Source: Malikia sp041190985 (lineage in GTDB: Bacteria; Pseudomonadota; Gammaproteobacteria; Burkholderiales; Burkholderiaceae_C). From it: a stretch of DNA of 12,404 nucleotides. The stretch lies in contig JBEEPT010000079.1 of NCBI GenBank assembly GCA_041190985.1, positions 1 to 12,404 on the forward strand. The letters are read 5' to 3'. Below are positions 7,366 through 12,404 of this stretch, one piece after another. Position 1 is the first letter of the stretch, and each line of letters starts with the position of its first letter. The translations under genes and the position numbers were made by a program. A model generated the notes under the pieces. That model was not told where the DNA came from. It did not search any database and worked only from the letters and a program-made list of their open reading frames with translations.

Positions 7366-8213
7366 CAGAGCGTCAGGACGGCGGCAGGCAGGCCAAGCGC
7401 CTTGACCTTGGCGGCGGCCTTGTCGGCCTCGGCGCGGGAGGAGAAGGGACCGACGCGCACGCGCGTGCGCTTGCCGTCCGGCGTGTCGGCGACATGGGCA
7501 TAGGTGGACAGGCCGGCACGCTCGAGCTTCTGGCGCGTCTCGTGCGCCCGGTCAGGGTCCGCGAAGGCGCCGACCTGCACGATGATGCGCTCCTTCCCCG
7601 CCGGCTGCGCTTCCTTGTGGGGCTCCCGGGGCGCTGGCTTGTCCTCGAGCAGGGCCTGGGCGCGCACCGCCTCGCTGACGGGCTTGTCCACCGGCTTTGC
7701 CGCCGCCCGCGGCTCGGGCGGCTTGCGCTCCGCGACCTTGGCCTCAGGCTTGGCCACGGCCTTGGCGACAGCCGGCGCGGGTTCGGCGTGAGGGACAACC
7801 GGCTCCTGCCGGGCGGAGGCGTCGGGCTTCGTGGCCGGAACTGCCTGGGCGACGGGCGCTGCCACGGCGGGGGCCGCCGGTCTGGACGCCGCAGACGCCG
7901 GGGTCCTGGCCGGGGCCTGAGCCATGACCTCCTCGTCGCTGTCCAGCCCCTCGACCCGCACGCCGGAAACGGCCGGACCAGCGCTGGGCTGACCCAGGGG
8001 GCGGGCGGTGTTCTTGGCCGGGATGTCGATCTCGAAGTTCGCGGGCACCGGGCGCGGCTGCGACTCGAACAGCAGCGGAAAGCCGATCACGCCCGCGACC
8101 ACCAGCACGAAGGCACCGATCAGACGGTGGCGCGCGCGGCGGCGGACCGCCTCGATGGTGGGAGCTTGCGCCGGGCTGGAGCCGCCCTGCCCGCCGAATC
8201 GGAATTTGAACAT
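7365..8213 (-). CDS. SPOR-domain protein, DedD-like
   Basis: A 282-residue single-pass inner-membrane protein if started at MFKFRFGGQGG. The order is a short basic cytoplasmic segment (VRRRARHRL), one membrane helix (LIGAFVLVVAGVIGFPLLF, about 32-50), and a long Ala/Pro/Lys-rich low-complexity linker in the periplasm. The C-terminal SPOR domain covers about the last 75 residues (IIVQVGAFADPDRAHETRQK through RVRVGPFSSRAEADKA). SPOR domains bind denuded glycan strands at the septum, and DedD assists cell division. The order folC-dedD-cvpA-purF matches E. coli, supporting the assignment. The start is uncertain: an in-frame ATG at 8258 would add 15 residues and lies 11 nt after the folC stop; neither has a convincing ribosome-binding site. 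Confidence 0.88.
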   Translation of the reverse strand: MFKFRFGGQGGSSPAQAPTIEAVRRRARHRLIGAFVLVVAGVIGFPLLFESQPRPVPANFEIDIPAKNTARPLGQPSAGPAVSGVRVEGLDSDEEVMAQAPARTPASAASRPAAPAVAAPVAQAVPATKPDASARQEPVVPHAEPAPAVAKAVAKPEAKVAERKPPEPRAAAKPVDKPVSEAVRAQALLEDKPAPREPHKEAQPAGKERIIVQVGAFADPDRAHETRQKLERAGLSTYAHVADTPDGKRTRVRVGPFSSRAEADKAAAKVKALGLPAAVLTL

Positions 8214-8269
8214 TCGCCTGTGCAGTGAGTTGAGGCGGCCGAGCCGCGTCGGAATCATCGGGTCGGACT

Positions 8270-9619
8270 TCAGGCCTGGAGGTGCTTGGCCGCCAGCCGC
8301 GGCGTCCCGTGCTGCAACACGCCGCCCACGGTATAGAAAGAACCAAAAACGACAATTCTATCAGCCGGGTCGGCGGCCGCAACCGCTGCGGCGAGCGCGG
8401 ACTCGGGGTCGGCATGGCAGACGGACTGGACGTCGCTGCGCTGGTTCGTCTTGCGCCACAGCGCCTCGAGCTCGGCCGCGCTGGCGGCGCGCCCCAGCGG
8501 CAGGTCGCAGAAATACCAGCGATCGATCAGCGGGTTGACGCGCCGCAACATCGGCTCCAGGTCCTTGTCGGCCATGGCGCCGAAGACCGCGTGCGTGGTC
8601 GGGTAGAAGCCCATGGCGTCGAGGTTCTCGGTCAGCGCAGCGACCGAATGCGGGTTGTGGGCGACATCCAGCACCAGCGCGGGCTGGCCCGGCACGATCT
8701 GGAAGCGCCCGGGCAGCTCGACCAGGGCCAGGCCATTGCGCACCGCCTGCGCCGTGACCGGCAGCTGCGGATGGAGCGCCTCGACCGCCGCCAGCACGCC
8801 GGCGGCATTGACCAGCTGGTTGGCGCCGCGCAGCGCCGGGTAGGCCAGGCCGGCGTAGCGGCGGCTGCGCCCGGCCCAGTTCCACTGCTGCTGGTCGCCG
8901 CCGCAGCTGAAGTCGCGGCCGGCGCGCCAGAGGTCGGCGCCGATCTCGAGCGCGCGGTCGAGCACGCTCTGCGGCGGCAGCGGATCGCTCACCACCACCG
9001 GGCGGCCGGTGCGCATGATGCCGGCCTTCTCGTAGCCTATCGTCTCGCGGTCATGGCCCAGGAACTCCTGGTGGTCGAGGTCCACGCTGGTGATCACGGC
9101 GCAGTCGGCGTCAAGGATGTTGACCGCGTCGAGCCGGCCGCCCAGGCCCACTTCCAGGATCATGACGTCCAGGCGCGCGCGCGCCAGTGTCAGCACGATG
9201 GCCAGCGTCGTGAACTCGAAGTAGCTCAGGCTGATCTCGGGCTGGTCGGCGCCGTTGCCGCGGCGCGCCAGCTCGACGTCGGCGAAGGCCGGCAACAGCG
9301 TCGCGGCGTCGACGACCTCGCCCACGATGCGGCAGCGCTCCTCGAAGTGCACCAGGTGCGGCGAGGTGTAGACGCCGGTGCGGTAGCCGGCCTGGCGATA
9401 GATGGCCTCGAGCATGGCGCAGGTCGAGCCCTTGCCGTTGGTGCCGCCGACGATGATCACCGGACAGGCCGGCGCGAGGCCGCGCCCACCCTCGAGGCGC
9501 TGCGCCACGCTGCGCACCCGCTCCAGACCCATGTCTATCGTCTTGGGATGGATGCGCTCGCAGTGAGCGAGCCATTCGGGCAGGGTCTGGGGCAGGTCGG
9601 CGGACAGGACGTCGGACAT
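8270..9619 (-). CDS. folC: Bifunctional folylpolyglutamate synthase / dihydrofolate synthase
   Basis: A 449-residue Mur-ligase-family enzyme that adds glutamate to dihydropteroate and then to folates using ATP. Motifs in order are HPKTIDMGLERV (24-35), the P-loop VGGTNGKGST (57-66), YTSPHL near 84, and EVGLGGRLDAVN (156-167). ITSVDLDHQEFLG follows near 176-188, then YEKAGI with the carbamylated lysine K198, and DVAHNP (318-323). The start MSDVLSADL follows a purine-rich GAGAGAA; the open frame extends upstream to 9763 but the added sequence is basic, unlike FolC, and crosses the divergent intergenic region. It is the first gene of the minus-strand operon, divergent from the Spx/ArsC-family gene. 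In many relatives accD precedes folC; here it does not. Confidence 0.96.
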   Translation of the reverse strand: MSDVLSADLPQTLPEWLAHCERIHPKTIDMGLERVRSVAQRLEGGRGLAPACPVIIVGGTNGKGSTCAMLEAIYRQAGYRTGVYTSPHLVHFEERCRIVGEVVDAATLLPAFADVELARRGNGADQPEISLSYFEFTTLAIVLTLARARLDVMILEVGLGGRLDAVNILDADCAVITSVDLDHQEFLGHDRETIGYEKAGIMRTGRPVVVSDPLPPQSVLDRALEIGADLWRAGRDFSCGGDQQQWNWAGRSRRYAGLAYPALRGANQLVNAAGVLAAVEALHPQLPVTAQAVRNGLALVELPGRFQIVPGQPALVLDVAHNPHSVAALTENLDAMGFYPTTHAVFGAMADKDLEPMLRRVNPLIDRWYFCDLPLGRAASAAELEALWRKTNQRSDVQSVCHADPESALAAAVAAADPADRIVVFGSFYTVGGVLQHGTPRLAAKHLQA

Positions 9620-9645
9620 CGTTCTCTCGGACTGGGGTGATGGGG

Positions 9646-9661
9646 TGCCGGACTCCCGGCA
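9646..9661. repeat. Small inverted repeat in the folC leader
   Basis: TGCCGG and CCGGCA are perfect 6-bp arms around a 4-nt loop, centred about 34 nt upstream of the folC start. In the folC transcript it could form a short GC hairpin. No T tract follows on either strand, so it is not an obvious terminator. Confidence 0.4.
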
Positions 9662-9710
9662 AGCACTGTATTGTCGCAGCGCGGCGAAGACGGCGCCAGG
9701 CAACGGGAAA

Positions 9711-9742
9711 CGCCCTCTGCGCGCGGCCGCGCGCGGAGGGCG
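9711..9742. repeat. 32-bp near-perfect palindrome between folC and the divergent gene
   Basis: CGCCCTCTGCGCGCGG and CCGCGCGCGGAGGGCG are directly abutting 16-base arms with a single mismatch (position 9718 against 9735, a G-U in RNA). The palindrome lies between two divergent genes, 92 nt from folC and 30 nt from the plus-strand gene, with no T tract. It could be a shared operator, a cruciform or a chance product of GC richness. Confidence 0.55.
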
Positions 9743-9758
9743 GACGGGGGCCTTGCGG

Positions 9759-9764
9759 CACAAT
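9759..9764 (+). promoter_or_regulatory. Possible -10 element giving a near-leaderless transcript
   Basis: CACAAT ends 7 nt before the ATG at 9772, so transcription from it would start at or next to the start codon. No Shine-Dalgarno is visible in the preceding 15 nt. I see no convincing -35 at the expected spacing, so support is weak. Confidence 0.3.
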
Positions 9765-9771
9765 CCCGGCC

Positions 9772-10116
9772 ATGATCAAGGTCTACGGCATCCCCAACTG
9801 CGACACGGTCAAGAAGGCACGCGCCTGGCTGACCGAACAGGGCGTCGCGCACGAATTCCACGACTTCAAGAAGCTCGGCGTGCCCGAAGACAGGCTGGAC
9901 GCCTGGCTGGCCGCCGTCGGCTGGGACAAGCTGCTGAACCGCCGCGGCCCGACCTGGCGCAAGCTCGCCCCCGAGGTGCAGGCCGGCGTGACCGACGCGG
10001 CCAGCGCCAAGCCCGTCATGATCGCGCACATCAGCGTGATCAAGCGCCCGGTGGTCGAGTGGGCCGACGGCACGACGGCCGGCTTCGACGCCGAGGCCTG
10101 GGCCGGCCGGCTCTGA
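9772..10116 (+). CDS. Spx/MgsR/YffB-type ArsC-family reductase-like protein
   Basis: A 114-residue thioredoxin-fold protein of the arsenate reductase-like ArsC family, YffB/Spx branch. It opens MIKVYGIPNCDTVKKARAWL with a single redox-type cysteine C10, and has VIKRPVVEW (R92) near the C-terminus, the conserved basic residue of the family. The CxxC pair of true Spx is absent: residue 13 is Val. Proteins of this branch resemble arsenate reductase but their substrate is largely unknown; nothing nearby (no arsB, arsR or arsH) suggests arsenic resistance. The frame is open upstream to 9637, but similarity begins at MIKVYG. It is divergent from folC and is followed after 76 nt by ppnP. Fold assignment is firm; function is open. 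Confidence 0.9.
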   Translation: MIKVYGIPNCDTVKKARAWLTEQGVAHEFHDFKKLGVPEDRLDAWLAAVGWDKLLNRRGPTWRKLAPEVQAGVTDAASAKPVMIAHISVIKRPVVEWADGTTAGFDAEAWAGRL

Positions 10117-10131
10117 GCGCCTGCCCTGCCC

Positions 10132-10165
10132 TAAAATCCTGGGTTAGCCTCGCCGCCTGGCGGCG
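10132..10165 (+). promoter_or_regulatory. Possible promoter and leader palindrome upstream of ppnP-argG
   Basis: TAAAAT (10132-10137) resembles a -10 hexamer 55 nt before the ppnP start. No good -35 is seen. About 13 nt downstream, CGCCGCC-T-GGCGGCG (10151-10165) is a perfect odd-centred palindrome with 7-bp arms, in the predicted leader. It has no T tract, so it would act as an operator or leader hairpin rather than a terminator. Elements are seen, use is inferred. Confidence 0.35.
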
Positions 10166-10192
10166 CCTTCCACAACGAATCCTTTACCGCAT

Positions 10193-10510
10193 ATGAGCAC
10201 CACCCAGATCGACGGCGTGTCCGTCAACACCCAGGCCAGCGTCTACTTCGACGGCAAGTGCGTCAGCCACGGCATCACCTTCCCCGATGGCACCAAGAAG
10301 TCGGTCGGCGTGGTGCTGCCCGCCACCCTGACCTTCGGCACCGCTGCGCCCGAGATCATGGAATGCGTCGCCGGCGGCTGCGAGTACAAGCTCGCCGGCT
10401 CCGACAGCTGGCTGAAGGCCGGCGCGGGCGACCAGTTCAGCGTGCCCGCCAACTCGAGCTTCGAGATCCGCGTGGCCGAGGCCTTCCACTACATCTGCCA
10501 CTACGGCTGA
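10193..10510 (+). CDS. ppnP: Pyrimidine/purine nucleoside phosphorylase (DUF1255 cupin)
   Basis: A 105-residue single-domain cupin matching the YaiE/DUF1255 family. E. coli PpnP splits several purine and pyrimidine nucleosides with phosphate into base and ribose-1-phosphate. Family marks are NVxASVYFDGKxxSHxI-like sequence at about 12-28 (here TQASVYFDGKCVSHGI), DGTKKSVGVVLP at 32-43, MECVAGGCEYKL at 56-67, and the ending FSVPANSSFEIRVAEAFHYICHY. It is about ten residues longer than E. coli PpnP because of its N-terminus. No clear Shine-Dalgarno precedes the ATG. It ends 19 nt before argG in the same direction, so the two are probably co-transcribed. Confidence 0.92.
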   Translation: MSTTQIDGVSVNTQASVYFDGKCVSHGITFPDGTKKSVGVVLPATLTFGTAAPEIMECVAGGCEYKLAGSDSWLKAGAGDQFSVPANSSFEIRVAEAFHYICHYG

Positions 10511-10529
10511 TCCCAGGAAAGACCAGAAC

Positions 10530-11864
10530 ATGTCTGCCACCATCCTGCAAAACCTGCCCGTCGGCCAGAAGGTCGGCATCGCCTTCTCGGGCGGCCTCGA
10601 CACCAGCGCCGCGCTGCTGTGGATGAAGCTCAAGGGCGCCCTGCCCTACGCCTACACCGCCAACCTCGGCCAGCCCGACGAGAGCGACTACGACGAGATC
10701 CCGCGCAAGGCCATGGGCTACGGCGCCGTCCAGGCGCGCCTGATCGACTGCCGCCCGCAGCTGGCCGCCGAGGGCATCGCCGCGCTGCAGTCCGGCGCCT
10801 TCCACATCAGCACCGCCGGCATCACCTACTTCAACACCACCCCGCTGGGCCGCGCCGTGACCGGCACCATGCTGGTGGCCGCGATGAAGGAAGACGACGT
10901 CAACATCTGGGGCGACGGCTCGACCTACAAGGGCAACGACATCGAGCGCTTCTACCGCTACGGCCTGCTGACCAACCCGAGCCTGAAGATCTACAAGCCC
11001 TGGCTGGACCAGACCTTCATCGACGAGCTCGGCGGGCGCAAGGAGATGAGCGAGTTCCTGATCGCCAACGGCTACGACTACAAGATGTCGGTCGAGAAGG
11101 CGTACAGCACCGACAGCAACATGCTGGGCGCAACGCACGAGGCCAAGGACCTCGAGCACCTGAACTCGGGCATCCGCATCGTCAACCCGATCATGGGCGT
11201 GGCGTTCTGGAAGGACGAGGTCGCGGTCAAGGCCGAGGAAGTCACGGTGCGCTTCGAGGAAGGCGTGCCGGTCGCACTCAACGGCCAGACCTTCGGCAAC
11301 CTGGTCGACCTGATCCTGGAGGCCAACAAGATCGGCGGCCGCCACGGCCTGGGCATGAGCGACCAGATCGAGAACCGCATCATCGAGGCCAAGAGCCGTG
11401 GCATCTACGAGGCCCCGGGCCTGGCGCTGCTGCACATCGCCTACGAGCGCCTGGTCACCGGCATCCACAACGAGGACACGATCGAGCAGTACCGCGTCAA
11501 CGGGCTGAAATTGGGCCGGCTGCTGTACCAGGGCCGCTGGTTCGACCCGCAGGCCATCATGCTGCGCGAGACCGCCCAGCGCTGGGTCGCGCGCGCCGTC
11601 ACCGGCGAGGTCACGCTCGAGCTGCGCCGCGGCAACGACTACTCGATCCTCAACACCGACAGCCCGAACCTGACCTACGCGCCCGAGCGCCTGTCGATGG
11701 AGAAGGTCGAGGACGCGCCGTTCACGCCGCTGGACCGCATCGGCCAGCTGACCATGCGCAACCTCGACATCACCGACACCCGCGCCAAGCTGGGCATCTA
11801 CTCCGACGCCGGCCTGCTGGCGCTGGGCCAGGGTGCGGATTTCCTGAAGCTGGGCGGCAAGTAA
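10530..11864 (+). CDS. argG: Argininosuccinate synthase (long, type 2 form)
   Basis: A 444-residue enzyme joining citrulline and aspartate with ATP to give argininosuccinate, the penultimate step of arginine synthesis. The PP-loop motif AFSGGLDTS lies at 18-26. Citrulline and aspartate binding segments follow (GRAVTGTMLVAAMKEDDVNIW near 106, and DGSTYKGNDIERFYRYG). Length and sequence match the E. coli-type ArgG (447 residues) rather than the shorter form of about 400 residues. An AGGAAAG precedes the ATG by about 8 nt. It follows ppnP and is closed by a strong terminator 26 nt past the stop, so the transcript ends here. I could not identify an ARG-box operator upstream. Confidence 0.98.
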   Translation: MSATILQNLPVGQKVGIAFSGGLDTSAALLWMKLKGALPYAYTANLGQPDESDYDEIPRKAMGYGAVQARLIDCRPQLAAEGIAALQSGAFHISTAGITYFNTTPLGRAVTGTMLVAAMKEDDVNIWGDGSTYKGNDIERFYRYGLLTNPSLKIYKPWLDQTFIDELGGRKEMSEFLIANGYDYKMSVEKAYSTDSNMLGATHEAKDLEHLNSGIRIVNPIMGVAFWKDEVAVKAEEVTVRFEEGVPVALNGQTFGNLVDLILEANKIGGRHGLGMSDQIENRIIEAKSRGIYEAPGLALLHIAYERLVTGIHNEDTIEQYRVNGLKLGRLLYQGRWFDPQAIMLRETAQRWVARAVTGEVTLELRRGNDYSILNTDSPNLTYAPERLSMEKVEDAPFTPLDRIGQLTMRNLDITDTRAKLGIYSDAGLLALGQGADFLKLGGK

Positions 11865-11889
11865 GACGCACCCGCTCCTGAAGCGCAAG

Positions 11890-11914
11890 AAGGCCGGCAT
11901 TTGCCGGCCTTTTT
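11890..11914 (+). terminator. Rho-independent terminator after argG
   Basis: AAGGCCGGCA and TGCCGGCCTT form a 10-bp stem with a very short loop, followed by a run of five T. It ends the plus-strand ppnP-argG transcript. A second T-rich piece (CGTTTC) follows. Confidence 0.93.
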
Positions 11915-11942
11915 CGTTTCTGGTGCCGGCCCGAAAAAATCA

Positions 11943-11995
11943 GGACGAATCTCCCGCCAAATTCGGGACGAATATCACTTGCCATATCGATATTC
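11943..11995 (+). promoter_or_regulatory. Short repeats in the AT-richer region upstream of the RTX-like frame
   Basis: GGACGAAT occurs twice in direct orientation (11943-11950 and 11966-11973), 23 bp apart, about two helical turns. Overlapping the second copy, GAATATC (11970-11976) and GATATTC (11989-11995) form a 7-bp inverted repeat with a 12-nt spacer, and ATATCGATAT (11984-11993) is a palindrome. The surrounding 100 bp is clearly more AT-rich than the rest of the window. These could be operator half-sites; no promoter hexamers are firm. Confidence 0.35.
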
Positions 11996-12112
11996 ATAGG
12001 AGTAATATTTCTAAGCTGGGGTAGTCATTAAGGATCTACTCGGATTGGCATCCACCCCCGCTCCAGCCACCGCCAAGACCCGATCCCATCCTGCAAACAA
12101 AGGAGTCTGATT

Positions 12113-12295
12113 ATGCCAACCAAGGGCCTGACCAACGGCGACGACAACTACCCGCTCACCAATACAGACCCCGACAACCCTGACTATCTAAACGCCGTCA
12201 ACCTGACCGTGCTCGGCAAAGACGGCAATGACAACATCGCACTAAAGGGCAGTTTCAACACCCTCAACGGCGACGCCGGCAATGGACTTTGTTGA
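12113..12295 (+). CDS. Short RTX (hemolysin-type calcium-binding)-like protein, probably a truncated remnant
   Basis: A 60-residue acidic frame rich in Asn, Asp and Gly. After MPTKGLTNGDDNYPL, the second half (VLGKDGNDNIALKG, then NTLNGDAGNGL) contains two imperfect copies of the GGxGxDxLx nonapeptide class that builds calcium-binding beta-rolls. AAGGAG lies 8 nt before the ATG, so initiation looks real. The frame stops at a TGA just where a third repeat would continue. Removing one G at 12284-12285 turns GNGLC into GND, but only about a dozen further codons then open before another stop, so a simple frameshift does not restore a long protein. Complete RTX proteins have hundreds of residues and many repeats. 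It may be the 5' stump of a deleted adhesin or toxin gene; an expressed small protein is possible but less likely. Confidence 0.55.
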   Translation: MPTKGLTNGDDNYPLTNTDPDNPDYLNAVNLTVLGKDGNDNIALKGSFNTLNGDAGNGLC

Positions 12296-12338
12296 ACAAT
12301 TCAATCGAAGGACGTTCTTCCCCTGACCCCAGACGGAA

Positions 12339-12404
12339 TTACCCTACACGCACCGTCTCGGGCGTGCCCAACTGCGTGAAGCGGTTCAGGATGGCGGCGC
12401 GCAC
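12339..12404 (-). CDS. C-terminal end of an unidentified minus-strand gene (partial)
   Basis: Reading leftward from the right edge, one frame gives 21 sense codons (AAILNRFTQLGTPETVRVG at the end) and stops with TAA. The composition is ordinary for a globular protein C-terminus and codon use is GC-rich at third positions, like the core genes. I do not recognise the family. It converges with the RTX-like frame, leaving 43 nt between their stops. With so little sequence it could be a chance open frame. Confidence 0.35.
   Translation of the reverse strand: MRAAILNRFTQLGTPETVRVG

Noticed and set aside
9173..9184. Second alternating GC run, in folC
   Set aside because: Shorter than the one in metZ and explained by Ala/Arg codons in a GC-rich gene.
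9772..10116. Arsenate reductase for arsenic resistance
   Set aside because: The motif is of the YffB/Spx branch, and no other ars gene is present nearby.

Overview
The window is GC-rich chromosomal DNA from a betaproteobacterium. The protein signatures and gene order fit Burkholderiales, most likely the Alcaligenaceae (Bordetella/Achromobacter group); this placement is inferred from recalled family features, not from a search. Most of it is core metabolism and translation. I found no clear undescribed system. The accessory or unusual material sits at the two ends.

Left end (1-1899, minus strand): the first 302 codons of a tricarballylate dehydrogenase gene (tcuA; its 3' end lies outside the window), preceded by a LysR-type regulator in the same orientation. 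The 98-bp gap between them holds a ladder of AT-rich half-sites and a hairpin that covers the tcuA Shine-Dalgarno sequence.

tRNA cluster (1939-2736, minus strand): six tRNA genes in the transcribed order Ala(GGC)-Glu(TTC)-Asp(GTC), twice. The two copies of each tRNA are identical while the spacers differ. A promoter overlapping the end of gltX and a rho-independent terminator frame the unit.

Housekeeping operon (2722-9619, minus strand): transcribed as folC, a SPOR-domain gene (dedD-like), cvpA, purF, metZ, gltX. Gaps are tiny or are overlaps (TGATG, ATGA), so this reads as one translationally coupled transcript. It joins folate polyglutamylation, a septal/cell-envelope protein, purine synthesis, methionine synthesis and glutamyl-tRNA charging, with the tRNA-Glu genes just downstream.

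Plus-strand block (9772-11914): a Spx/ArsC-family thioredoxin-fold gene divergent from folC, then ppnP (nucleoside phosphorylase of the DUF1255 cupin family) and argG (argininosuccinate synthase, long type), closed by a strong terminator.

Right end (11915-12404): an AT-richer stretch with short repeats leads into a well-initiated 60-codon open frame resembling the start of an RTX calcium-binding protein. It stops abruptly, and the last 66 bases look like the 3' end of a minus-strand gene. This looks like a decayed or rearranged boundary.
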